Positions 11,501-22,918 of a DNA stretch of 64,000 bases are shown one piece after another. This DNA is from Globodera rostochiensis (taxonomy: Eukaryota > Nematoda > Chromadorea > Rhabditida > Heteroderidae): NCBI GenBank assembly GCA_018350325.1, contig JAEVLN010000001.1, positions 4,369,254 to 4,433,253 of the forward strand. Reading direction: 5' to 3'. The position numbers and the translations under genes were made by a program. The number at the start of each line of letters is the position of its first letter. Positions within the stretch are counted from its first letter, which is position 1. The notes beneath the pieces were generated by a model. The model was not told the DNA's origin. It did not search any database and worked only from the letters and a program-made list of their open reading frames with translations.

Positions 11501-13233
11501 TGCCTTCCGTGTTTGATGGTTTGTGCTAAAGGGTACGGCGATGAGTATTTGCGTCAAATGTGGACAGTGATCTTCTCCAATTACAAGTACAAATAACAGT
11601 TTCTTTCGCACTTTGTTCAATTACAACAAAAATTCAGAGGTGCCATTGAGAAAGAGACCGACCTCGAAGTGCTTTGCGAACAACTCAATGGAATTGCGCA
11701 GTGTTTGGAGGAATTTGGTGGGAATAATGCCATTGTGACGGGAGCCGATGTGGAGACGATTTTCGCTATCATTCACGAACAACTGCAACACTTTGACAAA
11801 CGCCGGTCGGAGAGAGAAAAGGTAACATTTGTTAGTCGGGGAACACATTTATATTCTAACTGGGAAAGGAACCTTTTGCTGCTTTATCAGAACAAAACAA
11901 AATTTAGAAGGAAAAAGACGAGGAGCAGGACGAAGAGGACCAAGAGAAACTGGACGAACTCGTTGAACTGGAAACAACGGTTTTGGCTCGAATGTCGGAC
12001 CTCATCCATTATTTGTTTATGGTCAATCACATCAAAATGTGTAAATTCCATGAAATTATTCCCTTCTCATTGTCAGACCAAATCCGAAGCTGTCATTCCC
12101 TACTTCGACCAATTGGTGCCGAAATTTGCTGCTCTTCTCGACCCGCGACGTCCCTTCCATGACAGGCAATGGGGCCTTTGCATATTTGACGACGTCATCG
12201 AATTCGGCGGCGAGGTGGTTGACGATGGCAAATTTAAAGATAGAATTTTAGTAATTTCGGACGTAAATGTTCAGTTTTAGTCAAGTTTGCGCTATCAAAA
12301 CATATTCTTCCAACCGATGGTCAACGCATTGGCCGACAAATATCCGGAGGTGGGCACTTTTGGCGGTTTCGCTTATTTTTTGTGAGTTTTTTAAGGTCAG
12401 ACAGGCGGCGGCTTACGGCTGCGGAATAATGGGGCTTAAAGGAAGTCCGGTGAGTAATTTGAGGGACAGTTTTGTCATACTTTCGTCTCTAAATTTGCAC
12501 AGAGTTATGCAAAACATTGTGCCCAATTTCTTCAACCATTGGTCAGTGCGATTGAAAAGACGAACGCAAGAAGCACCGAAGGTGTGATTAATGGGCGGGG
12601 AAGGGGGGCTCGTAAATGCCAATATTTCTTAAATGCTGGGGAAATTTGTATAACATTAAGAGGATACACGCGCGACAGAAAATGCTATAAGTGCAGTGGC
12701 TAAAATACTCAAATACAATTCTTCGGAGATTAATGTGAACGATGTGAGTTAGGGAAATGGTTTTAATGAATTCGGCTTTTCCTTTCGCGCCTTAGGTGGT
12801 GCCCCGTTTCATCGGCTGGTTGCCCATTTGGAACGACGAGGAAGAGGTGCCGTACGTTTTCGACTATTTCTGCGACTTGGTCGAGTCGCAACACGACGCG
12901 TTGCGGGACGACCCGTCGCGCGTTTTTCAGGTGATTGATTATTTTTAAACGGGGAACAAAGGCGCTAAACGATGGGATTTGATCACTTTCTATTCGCAGA
13001 TCATTCTCAACGCCTTTTCGCACGGTGCTTTTGAGGACGAATCGGGAGAAGAGATGCGAATGGTTAAAACCCGGATGGTTTGTTTCTTTAATGGCTTTTC
13101 CGAACTTGAAAAAGTCGTTTAGAAGGGAATAATGGAGCACATTCGTGCCAACGAACAGTTGTTTACGCAAATTGTGCAGTCGTTGCAGCTGAACAGCCAC
13201 CAAAGGAGCGTATTGGAACAGATATTGGCCTGA
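8562..13233 (+). CDS. imb-3: Importin-5 / karyopherin beta-3 (RanBP5-type nuclear import receptor)
   Basis: This HEAT-repeat receptor carries cargo such as ribosomal proteins into the nucleus under RanGTP control. The ATG at 8562 gives MVDAQHFTQLLIGMMNSENE and a first HEAT repeat with AEKQYEKIAL. Conserved blocks follow along the gene: [149 protein letters not shown] and the end QRSVLEQILA with TGA at 13231-13233. The acidic loop EDNDDWDYLPIDE corresponds to the family's Asp-rich insertion. Around 20 short introns interrupt it. Full length (about 1090 residues) is expected. Codon use is uniform; nothing suggests damage. Confidence 0.95.
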
Positions 13234-14213
13234 CCGGCGATGAGTGTGATTGAGCCAGGCGAAAATCTGGGACCATAAGATTATAGTAAAACATCGGGCG
13301 AAAACGGATAATTTTACTTTCACCCTTTTATGCTAAGTATGCTGTTATTTTTATGTTATGCATCCATGCGCTCTCCAAGTTTAACGATTCTGTGCGCTTT
13401 GTTGTTTGTGGCATACATTGTGGTAGATATATAAGGAAAGCGTTGCTAATTTGCTAGTGTTTTTGTCGGCTAACTCAATTCTCGAACTGATTCCCAACCG
13501 TCGTGGGAGGGGGGGGGGGGGATTGCCAACTTTCCCTTTTGACCGACCGATTGTCCGGCACATCCTCTGTCTTCAATCATCGATCGCTTTGGCGAGTGTT
13601 AGACGTGGGCGGGGGGGGGAGGAACCTGTTTGCATTGCCCGTCCGCCCTTCCCTTCCGGCAATTCGCTTTGCGCCTCGTCCCCTCCGGCGCGAATGATCT
13701 CCCCCCCTCCCCTTTGGTCATCACCCATCCAGCACAAGGAGGAAGGAGGAAAAGAGCCCTCCCCCCTCCCCTCGTCCATTCGCTTTTGTCGTGTTCCATT
13801 TTGCGCCTGTGGCGAATCCGCGCTTTTGGATGGACACAACGGATGAATGAATGAATGCATTCATTCGATCGTTCTCTCTCCCAATTGCAATTTACTCCCT
13901 CCCAATCCTTCCCATCAAAATCCGTCTGCCGATCACATTGTTGTGTTCCATCCTATCATTGCGTGAGCTCCGCAAATCCCCCCCCCCTCTCTTATCCCCA
14001 AATCTCGCGGATCAATCCAACACATTCATAGGCTGCTGAAAGGGAAAGAACCCTCGGGGCGTCGAATCCCATCCAGCACATCGACAGACTCTTCTGGTCT
14101 TTGGTTTCTGATCACTGCTAACTTCGCCTTGCCGCAGTGATCAGCTGATCAGTTAATCCGATCGAAGGCGTTGCGCACGTTCACCGGATATTCTTGTACA
14201 AAACGCCTGTTAA
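13234..14213. other. Intergenic, CT-rich on the plus strand with G-runs
   Basis: Plus-strand G-runs occur at 13507-13521 and 13610, followed by long pyrimidine-rich stretches (13680-13780, 13980). Repeated GATCA-type motifs precede the next gene (14095-14160). Several overlapping open frames on both strands are compositional and were not called. Confidence 0.5.
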
Positions 14214-16602
14214 ATGTGCGAAGAATGGCTCAAATCAAATTGGTCGATCAATTGTTGCCCGTTTATTTGTCAGATGTCCAAATGTCGGAAAGCATCGCCC
14301 GTTCGGCTCGGTTCTCTTTTGATGCTGCTTCCGCTTCCCTTTCTCCTGCTCCTGAACAACGATCAGCAGACTTTGGCCCATCAACAGCAGACAGAAGAGA
14401 GGCGACCCCCGACGACGTCAGAGGAGGACGGGGACGAGCTGTACATTCTGTTGGACGAGGTCTGAAACATTTGGAAAGTAATTACAGACCCAATCAATCG
14501 GAGATGACCGAAAAAGTCAATTAAAAACGCTTCAGATCAGCGTCTTCTCTTGCAAAGGCGGTTGGTGATCAATTTAAGGGGTTGGTAAGTGATCAAATTT
14601 ACAAAAGTGAATGGGGGGGGGGGAATTCTGATCACTTTCTGACTCTCCAATGGAAGGATTTAAGAAATGTGAGACGGACATTTAATTTCAGTGAAGAACG
14701 ACATTAAGCTGACGGAAGAGGTGCGTTCGCTTCAGCGTATTTTTGATGGAATTAGCCGAATTCGCCCCATTTTAGGATGTGCAAATAGTCAACGAAAGAG
14801 GCAATAAAGTCGGCATTTTTTAATGCAAATTTTGGCACTTTTTTTAATTTCCACCGTGCCAGGTGTACTTTATCAAAGCGCCCGGCAACTATTCCATTAG
14901 CTTCAAGCGCATTAGCGTGCTCAACAGTTTGGTTAGTGTTTGGTCACAGATTTATTCAAAAAAACAAAATTAGGCACATTTGAGCGGAGAGTTGGGCATC
15001 ACTTTGCAAGTGCCAATCCTCGAGGGGCCCGCCGGTTTTTTTTTGTTTTGTATTCATTCGCCAATGGAAAATTGCATTTGGCAAAGGCATTCGCTTTGAT
15101 GTTCCGTACACAATGGTCCCGGAAACCGGCCTTTTGAACCAGCAATGCGACGAGTTCAGTGGCATTGTGGAGCGCGACAAGCGTCAGTACTGGTCAGTGC
15201 CAATGGGAAGAGAATGGAAATGGCCATTTTGTTAGATGACTCTCGCCTTTCCAGTCTCGAGATTTTTCAGCCTCAATAATTGCCCCGTTAAGCCGTTACT
15301 GCGATCTGTGCGGACTGACTGATCAGATCGAACGTGGCTTGACGCGTCCGGATTCGGGCGGCCATCCGTTTTTGCCGGCGTTGGCTGCCGGCGAAGAAAC
15401 GCCGTTCGGGCCGCGTTGCGGCAAAATCGACGCGCGCACTTACGAATTCCGGCGGACGCTCAATTTGCCGGGAAGGCGCGAGTTGGAGCAGAAAGCACGG
15501 CAGAAAATCAGCGGAGTGGACGCGGAGATTCGGAAGAGACTGAACAAAGGGGTAGGCCATTGGGGGGGGGGGGGACAAAGCGATTGGAATGGGAAAACGT
15601 AAATGAAATGATTCATTCCTCTCCGACAAAGTCAAAGTGTTTAAATCTCAAGCATCGGAATTCAGAGAGGTCGCTTCCAAGTGTTTCTGAATCTGATCAG
15701 TTCTGATCAGCCGCCAATCACTCAAAAGGCGTGGTTCGACGGCTCCGAGCAGTGTCGATGTTGTGGTCGAGATAGGTTTCGGGACTTTCGTCAAAAAGCA
15801 TTTGAATCTTTTGCCCTCCCCCCGCAGGGATCCAAACTGTCGCTCCGTGCTCTCCTTCCTCTACTGCAATGTCGAGGACTGCAAGTCGGCCTACGCGCAG
15901 CAGTGCCTGCACAATTCGGCACGGATCGTCGCGTGTTATACGGTGGAGTTCAACTACCGGATGACGACGCGGCGGGAGGAGGTTCAGGTGTTCCTACGGT
16001 AATGCCCAAATTTGTTGCACGGACAGAAGAACCAAGTGCAGATTTAGAGATTTCAATGTAAATAAAAGGGGGAAGGCGAACTCAATCGGCAATTTGGCGT
16101 CGTCCTTTCAGCGAAAACAATTACCCGGACCAAGACGCCCCCGGCGCCGCTGCGCCTTCGTTAGCGCCCATTCCGACGCTTAGCGCCAATGGGTGAGCAA
16201 AATGAGTGAATTTTTAAAATGGCACCAAAAAACGCAAAGTTTGCCGTCGCCTGAGGCGCCGCCGCCATCTCCGCGACTAAATGTAATTGGAGACGAGCAA
16301 AGGGCGCGCCAACCCAAAGAACTCAGCGGACGCTGTGTAAATTTTTTCCGATTAATACCGTACCTCTCCCTCTCGCCCTTTTTTGTACCGTACCCCCGCG
16401 TTTGTTTGTTACAGGTAACGCAGATGGAAACGCGACTTACACATTTGCGCCGTTATTGTACCATATTTTGGAACGAAAAGCTGTGTTGTTCGCACTGTCC
16501 GGGGGTCTGTTAAAGCGCCAAAAAATGCATTCAAATCCCTTTGAACGCCCTTTTTCTGCGGTAGGTCAACTCCGTCTAAACAATTGTTTGAAACGAGCTT
16601 AG
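14214..16602 (+). CDS. Unrecognised secreted cysteine-rich protein
   Basis: The family was not recognised. Met codons at 14214 and 14322 precede a strong signal peptide (MLLPLPFLLLLNNDQQTLA), so 14322 is the better secretory start. An acidic stretch (TSEEDGDELYILLDE) is joined by phase-consistent splices to ISVFSCKG-VKNDIKLTEE, VYFIKAPGNYSISFKRISVL, HLSGELGITLQVPILEGPA, IRFDVPYTMVPETGLLNQQC, RYCDLCGLTDQIERGLTRP, a basic helical stretch (RRELEQKARQKISGVDAEI), WFDGSEQCRCCGRDRDPNC, LSFLYCNVEDCKSAYAQQCL and a tail NATYTFAPLLYHILERKAVL. At least twelve cysteines, several as CxxC, suggest disulfides outside the cell. About nine short introns. The apparent TAG stop (16600-16602) falls in a TTAGGC repeat, so the extreme C-terminus is uncertain. 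Confidence 0.7.
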
Positions 16603-16650
16603 GCTTAGGCTTAGGCTTATAGCCTAAGGCTAGCTTAAGCTTAAGAAGCT
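16599..16650. repeat. Interstitial telomeric repeat (TTAGGC)3 with inverted GCCTAA partner
   Basis: Three exact TTAGGC units occupy 16599-16616. They run directly into TTATAGCCTAAGGC, which contains an inverted unit, and then into AGCTTAAGCTTAAG. TTAGGC is the nematode telomere unit (established). An inverted pair this short can form a small hairpin and looks like a healed break or a captured telomere fragment. Confidence 0.8.
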
Positions 16651-17023
16651 ATTCAATGACTGAATGGGAGGGGGTGGAGTTGGCCCGCTTTGCTTTTTCC
16701 GTTCTCGTTGTCGTTTATTTTTCTACATTATTATTATTATTTAATAAACGAATTATTTTTGGAATCGAATGGAATGCGTGCAAAAACAACAAAACAAATT
16801 GTGTGCTTCAAAATGTGAATGCTTTCTTTGTACATAATTTGTGTTTAAAATAAACTTTTAAAATTCGCCGTTTCGCCTCCACATTTGTTGATTTGGTCGG
16901 AAACACTCACAATTTGTGCTTTGTTTGGCTGTGGAGGGATTTAAATCCTTCGGCGGTTTGGCCACCGGTTTTGGCGATATGTCTCAGTAATTTGAATGTT
17001 TGAACGAACGGCCCGGCACGGCT

Positions 17024-18237
17024 TCATCGGTCGCTCATCATTTTCACAAATTCTTCGTAGTTTATCTCCCCGTCCCCGTCCACGTCGACCTCGTGGATCT
17101 GTTAACGCCAAAATTACGCCTAAACTCGCTGAATTTGGCACAAACGCTTCACCATTTCGTCCACTTCCTGCTCGCTGAATTGCATTCCCATGTGCACCAT
17201 AAAATAGCGAAATTCTTGCGCTGTAATCACTCCGTTGCCGTCCTTGTCGAACACGCGGAAGGCTTCTCTGATCATCTGAAAGTGATTGATTTAAGCTGTA
17301 ACCCTCAGAATTGAACTGCTAGAACCCCCCGAGGCGACTCATTCCCCACCGACCTCCGAGTCCGTCTCCTTCATCATCCGCTTCATCATCACGCAGAACT
17401 CGGGAAACTCGATCTGGCCGTTCCCGTCAATGTCCACTTCGTTGATCATCTCCAGAATTTCCTGCTCTGTTGGATTTTGTCCCAGAGAGCGCATGGCCAC
17501 ACCCAATTCCTGCGAATGATTATTGAATGATTAGACGACCCCCCGATCGGTGACTCGGTTTCTGATCAATTAGTGTTATACCTTTGTGGAGATGGTGCCG
17601 TTGCCGTCCTTGTCGAACATCATAAAGGCCTCCCTGAACTCGTCGATCTCTTCCGGGGTCAGCTTAATTTAATTAGTCACCCTTTCGTCCGTCCGTTTTA
17701 GTCTCTACCGTACCTATTTGATTATCTATTTCTCTACCGTACCTATTTGATTGATTATCTCTTTCTCTACCGTACCTATTTGTTTATCTCTTTCTCTGCC
17801 GTACCTATTTGTTTATCTCTTTCTCTACCGTACCTATTTGATTATCTCTTTCTCTACCGTACCTATTTGATTATCTTCTCTACCGTACCTATTTGATTGA
17901 TTATCTCTTTCTCTACCGTACCTATTTGATTATCTCTTTCTCTACCGTACCTATTGATCATCTCTTTCTCTACCGTACCTATTGATCATCTCTTTCTCTA
18001 CCGTACCTATTTGATTATCTCTTTCTCTACCGTACCTATTTGATTATCTTCTCTACCGTACCTATTTGATTGATTATCTCTTTCTCTACCGTACCTATTT
18101 GATTATCTCTTTCTCTACCGTACCTATTGATCATCTCTTTCTCTACCGTACCTGTTTGATTATTTCTTCCGAAAATGCCATCAGAGAGGAGCTCGTCGGC
18201 GGCTGTGTGGTCAGTGCCATGGCGGCGTCGTACAACT
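17024..18237 (-). CDS. cal-1: Calmodulin-like protein CAL-1, four EF hands
   Basis: This is a calcium sensor of the calmodulin family. On the minus strand an exon after AG at 18238 gives [11 protein letters not shown] and [10 protein letters not shown], then [22 protein letters not shown]1 is [14 protein letters not shown]2 [14 protein letters not shown]3 [12 protein letters not shown] and EF4 [12 protein letters not shown]; all four loops have the acidic positions 1, 3, 5 and 12. The unusual linker [15 protein letters not shown] and the [14 protein letters not shown] segment are those I know from C. elegans CAL-1 rather than canonical calmodulin. The gene ends FVKMMSDR with the stop at 17024-17026. 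The start may be the ATG in the 18152-18237 exon or further upstream, since that exon follows an acceptor. The intron between 17662 and 18152 is almost entirely a minisatellite made from the donor region. Confidence 0.92.
17702..18151 (-). repeat. Intronic minisatellite built from the cal-1 5' splice site, 16 copies
   Basis: Sixteen copies of a 27-35 bp unit with core CTACCGTACCTATTTGATTA (plus strand) fill this intron. Read on the coding strand, the real exon end is AATCAAACAG|GTACGGTAG and each unit repeats AATCAAATAG|GTACGGTAG or a near variant. The unit therefore includes the last exon bases plus the donor. Copies 6-10 and 12-16 share the same order of variants, so a block of about five units was itself duplicated. 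Every copy keeps a GT-containing donor-like site. Confidence 0.9.
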
Positions 18238-21088
18238 GAAAAAATTAAAAATTAGCGGAGTTTTTGAAGAATTAGCGCAACAAAAAAGTAATTTTGAGGG
18301 GCGGGCACTCAAAGGGAAAGAACACTTTAAACATTTCCGGATGCATTTTGGGGGCAAACAAAACAAACATTGGCCATTTCCGCTTCGAAAAGCTCAAAAT
18401 TTGCAAATCTCAACGAAAATTATGCATTTTTTAATATGCACCTAATTCCTGTCGTCTAAACGCCAAACTTTGTGGGGGTTGGGTGCCAAGTGAAATGTCC
18501 CCCGGGGGGGGGGGGGGGGGGGGGGGGGAATCTGCTCAAATATGCCCTGTCAAGTGCACTCGCCGTTTTCACCGGTTGTCCCCGGAGAGAGACAATGAAT
18601 AAAACATCGGCACAAATTAGCCGGCACCTTTTCGAATTAGCCCAAAATATCAGGAAATTTAAATTATTTTTATATGGACATTAGGCAATGTTATGGTTTG
18701 GTAGTATTTTAAATAAATTTAAAAAAATACTATAAAAAAAGTCAATTTGTTTCTGGAAATAAACCGGCTCCATTTAAACATTTTTTGAGCTTTTCTCAAT
18801 TTGTTTGAGGCTTAGATGAGAGATCATGGGCAATAAATGTGGAGCTTTCGCATTATATCGCCCGGAGCGTTGGATTGGAAAAGTTTTGTGTCCCCCGAGG
18901 CGACGAAATGACGGGGGACAGCCGCTTCGACGAGAAACGGAGGAGTTGAAGGGGAAAGGGGACGAGGGAGGGGAAGTTAAGCGGGCAATTCGTGCCTGGC
19001 GTTCCATTCCCCCAATCCTGGCCCTTTCCCCCGAGGGGCTTATGCCCCTCCTCCACTCCACCGGGTGGTGATCAGAGAACGATCTCTGGTCACGGGAAAG
19101 AAGCAACTGTTCATCCACCCATTCTGGGCAAGTGTGTTCTTCTTTTTGTGGCAAACGTCGATGATTGATTCCCTCCCCTCTCAAAGGTTCTTCGGCAGAT
19201 CCCCCCCCCCCCCCGGGGTGACCCCCCCACCCCCTCCGGCATTCGAATCATTCGCTTTATCCGTTGTGCCACACATGTGTTTTTTGCGTGATAATCAAAA
19301 GCTTTTTTGGGTTCAATGTGAGTTCAACTTCAGCACGGAATGCCCTCGGGCAAAGTTTTGCTGACCTTTTTGGTTTTCACGTACACGTCCTGCATCCGAT
19401 GCCAGAGGCGCTGGGAATTGGAAGAGTCCTCCATCAGCAGCAGACGAAGCGTTTGCAGGGGATGATGCCCCCGGGGAGACCTTCCGGATGAGTGTCCCCC
19501 CAGGGAAAGAAGGGGAAGGGAACGGCGATGAATTGGCCCTTCTCATCTGGAAGAATTTATTCAAGTGCCCGTCGTCCCTTTCTTCGGGGGATTATCGGAT
19601 TTCTTTCCCACCGCAACTCCAACAACAAAAGCACAAAAAGCCGACAGAAATCGTCGAAAAAACGTTTTGGAAACCGGCGGAAACGATTTTCATTTCCTTC
19701 TTCCACCAAATTATCTCAATTTTCTAAAAAGTTTATTTCTTAAATAGTCAAAATTTTGAAATTGTTCCCATTTAAATGCGATGATCAAAGATTGGCCATA
19801 ATTTCGCGTCCTTCGATCGCCGCCCGTGCCTTTTTTTGGCTTATCTTTGCGTCATTTCTTCGTCAAATCCAATTTGTTTTGCCCTTCTCAAGGTCATTTT
19901 GGGCAAAAAAAGATTCGTTTTCCCCCTCCGTCCGGAGAATTCATTTCAGCAAAATGGGGGGGGGGGACATTTTTGAGGGGGGGGGGGTCTGTGCTGGCGA
20001 TGACAACGACCGTATAACGGAGAAAGAATTTGTTGGGGGGGGGGGGAATGAATGTAATGATGACGGGAGAATATTATTGCCTAAGGGCGAGTGAGTCTCT
20101 CACCCGGCCACTAAAAGTTGCCCATTTTTGGATGGCGAGAGCAAGCAGTTCTTGGAAGAAGGCAACCGTCGGTCAGATCGACCATCAACTCCAAAACTCC
20201 AAGGGCATAAACTATTATGGTCATTAATTTGTAAGATGATGATTGCACATTTGTCGTAGTCCCCCCTCCCCTCTCCTCCCCTCGGGGGTTCATCCCTCAC
20301 AAATTCCTGCCATTCTCAAAGCAAATTCCTCACATTCCACGACCCCCCCCCCCTCCTCTCCTCACTCAATCAGTTTGATAGATTGGCTTCATTCAATTTG
20401 ATGAGATGATCAAGGCATCATTGGGAATTCGATGTTTGAGTGATCGGAACACATTTTGTGAAAAAAATGTTGGGGGGAGGGAGTTTATGTGTTGGAGGGG
20501 GGGGGGGCATTTCAGGGGGGGGGGGGGGGTTTAATGTTTGGAGTCGTTACGTTTTGTGAAGTTTGGACACAAAAATGCAAAAAATCATTTGCACCCAACG
20601 GAGTTTGTGATACTATCGAATTACCATTTATTTAGGGGACTCAACCCGTGCTTTATTCCAAAAGTATGATTAATCGCGGTTTGATCAAATCATTGTCCAA
20701 CCTTTTATTTATTAATGGGAATTAAAATGAAGGAGAAATAAATAATATTTGCAAAACAAAATTTGTTTTCCAAAATTTTTTGTAGAAACCCTCCCGGCGT
20801 CGCGTCCATTTCATTTCATTTCATTCGCCAAACTCAGCGACTTTTCTTTCTTCACGAAAACATTTTTGACCCTTTCAGTCGTCGTAAATTCATTCAGTAA
20901 ATTGCGGTGGAAAATGGACGACTTTTTTTGCACTTCTGCGGAATGTGCACAAAACTCAGAACAAAAATGGGAGGGGGGGGGGGGGGGAAAGATTGGGGCA
21001 ACGCCCAAATCCGTCCCTCAAATTTTGTTGTTTTACTGACCGTAAAAGTCCGTGCAAAGGCCTGAGGGGACGGAAAGGGGGGGGGGTA
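18238..21088. other. Gene-poor region with poly-G tracts upstream of cal-1
   Basis: No coding exon could be supported. A G-run of about 25 lies at 18504-18528, with others near 19960-20045, 20500-20530, 20975 and 21080, and C-runs at 19201-19230 and 20342. Sequence between them is AT-rich. Overlapping frames on both strands (18774-19184 and 19488-20094) look compositional. Earlier cal-1 exons may be hidden here. Confidence 0.45.
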
Positions 21089-21812
21089 GCTCGATCGATC
21101 GACCGACCAATTGACCAATTGGTCGACCAATTGATCAACCGATTGATCGACCGACCAATTGACCGACTGATCGACCGACTTGACAGACTGATCGACCAAT
21201 TGATCGACCGATTGATCGACCGACTGATTGACCGACTGATCGACCGACTTGACAGACTGATCGACCAATTGATCGACCGATTGATCGACCGACTGATTGA
21301 CCGACTGATCGACCGACTTGACAGACTGATCGACCGATTGATCGACCGACCAATTGACCGACTGATCGACCGACTTGACAGACTGATCGACCAATTGATC
21401 GACCGATTGATCGACCGACTGATTGACCGACTGATCGACCGACTTGACAGACTGATCGACCGACCAATTGACCGACTGATCGACCGACTTGACAGACTGA
21501 TCGACCAATTGATCGACCGATTGATCGACCGACTGATTGACCGACTGATCGACCGACTTGACAGACTGATCGACCGACCAATTGACCGACTGATCGACCG
21601 ACTTGACAGACTGATCGACCGATTGATCGACCGACCAATTGACCGACTGATTGACCGATTGATCGACCGACCAATTGACCGACTGATCGACCGACTTGAC
21701 AGACTGATCGACCGATTGATCGACCGACCAATTGACCGACTGATTGACCGATTGATCGAACGACCAATTGACCGACTGATTGACCGACTTGACAGACCGA
21801 CTGATCGACCGA
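21089..21812. repeat. GATCGACC-type tandem array of about 0.72 kb
   Basis: Irregular tandem copies of GATCGACCGA, CTGATTGACCGA, CCAATTGACCGA and GACTTGACAGACT follow one another in blocks of four-base-modular words. Because the basic words are 4 and 8 bp and the blocks lack stop codons, long frames stay open on both strands (Ile-Asp-Arg-Leu repeats on plus, Ser-Val-Gly-Arg and Asp-Gln-Ser-Val repeats on minus). These are treated as repeat artefacts and not as genes. GATC, AATT and TCGA palindromes recur throughout. It is flanked by poly-G at 21080 and 21828. Confidence 0.9.
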
Positions 21813-22823
21813 CATGTAGCTATCCATTCGGGGGGGGGGGGGGAGCTTTATCGATGGTTTTAACATTTTGCTAAAGGGGGGGAGGACTAAATTAATTTTC
21901 CTTGGCGCTCGACACCCTCTGGGCCCAATTTGCTGAGTTTAAAGTGTTTTCGGACTTTCTTCTCAATTCCCTCTTTCGTTCGTTCGTTTATTCATTTGAT
22001 AATCATTTAATTCCATTTTGGTGCCTTACACAAAACGCCAACAGAAAAGAAAACTTCGCCAACAAAACATTCGCCAATTCGAATTGAATGGCGGAACGGC
22101 GACCGAAACGAAAATTTGGCCGGCCTTTGGGCTGAGGAGGGAAAGTGATTGATTTGGGAAGTGATTGATTTGATAAACACGCAATAAATAAGAAGTAAAC
22201 ACCTTTTGTGTGGAGTTTGAATTTGGGGACTGATCAGTGGAAAATTGGATTTGGATTTGGGGAAAGGGCGACCGATCGGAGCGGCCGGTTGGAATTTGTT
22301 TGGAGTTTTGAATTTGTTTGTTTGTACATCGTACTCATCAGTTGAGTGCGGAGACTGATCGACGGACGATCTTCTGATCAAAACAGAGACTGCAAAATTC
22401 AACAAATGAGACTGGCCACCGCTGCTTCTCAATTTTTGATTTCAACTCGAACGTTTGCACCTAAGGCGCACCGATCAGAAAACCAAAAGTCACGTTTGCC
22501 CCTCAAAGTTATTTTCTCAACATTCGCACGCCGATCACCCGTCCGTCCCACCCGATCATCTCATTTTCTGACGACGCCAATTAACGCCAATTCCTTCCCT
22601 CCCTATCTGTTGACACGGGCGTCAGCATTTTTGGAGTTTCTTTAGGGGAATTCCATCGATCGACGAGTTCATCCCCTCAAGCGATCGTCGAAGAATTAGT
22701 GGGGATGGGGAATGTTGACGTTCTTCTCGGCTCTCTTCGGCGATGTTGACGACGATGCCCCGAGGGGCGTGTCCCTCCCTCGCCTCAAAGTTCGTTTTTC
22801 CCTTTTTGGGCATTCGACGGGGT
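21813..22823. other. Upstream region of the small secreted protein gene
   Basis: No gene could be supported. The interval contains repeated GATCGA and TTGATT words near 22140-22380, possibly remnants of the adjacent array. The plus-strand frame at 22346-22645 is Ser/Thr/Pro-rich without conserved features. Confidence 0.4.
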
Positions 22824-22830
22824 TATAAAA
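22824..22830 (+). promoter_or_regulatory. TATA box of the 22.9 kb secreted-protein gene
   Basis: TATAAAA stands 95 bp before the ATG in GC-richer surroundings (GGGGTTATAAAAAGG), a spacing that fits a TATA-driven, strongly or stage-specifically transcribed gene. No other gene in the window has such a clear box at this distance. Confidence 0.6.
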
Positions 22831-22918
22831 AGGAGCTGCGCGGGTTTGTCCGATCAGATTCCCCCACTTCCAATCTCACCAGTTCAACCATCACTTCTCA
22901 AAAAGCCAACTCCCCGAA

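Noticed and set aside
13451..13860. Overlapping frames on both strands
   Set aside because: CT/GA-rich composition keeps several frames open; no conserved segment or splice context.
17702..18151. CRISPR-like array
   Set aside because: Unit spacing is irregular, there are no unique spacers, and the genome is eukaryotic; it is a splice-site minisatellite.
20894..21874. Long open frames on both strands with Ile-Asp-Arg-Leu or Ser-Val-Gly-Arg repeats
   Set aside because: They are translations of the GATCGACC array in several frames; no start context, no splice context and no frame preference.
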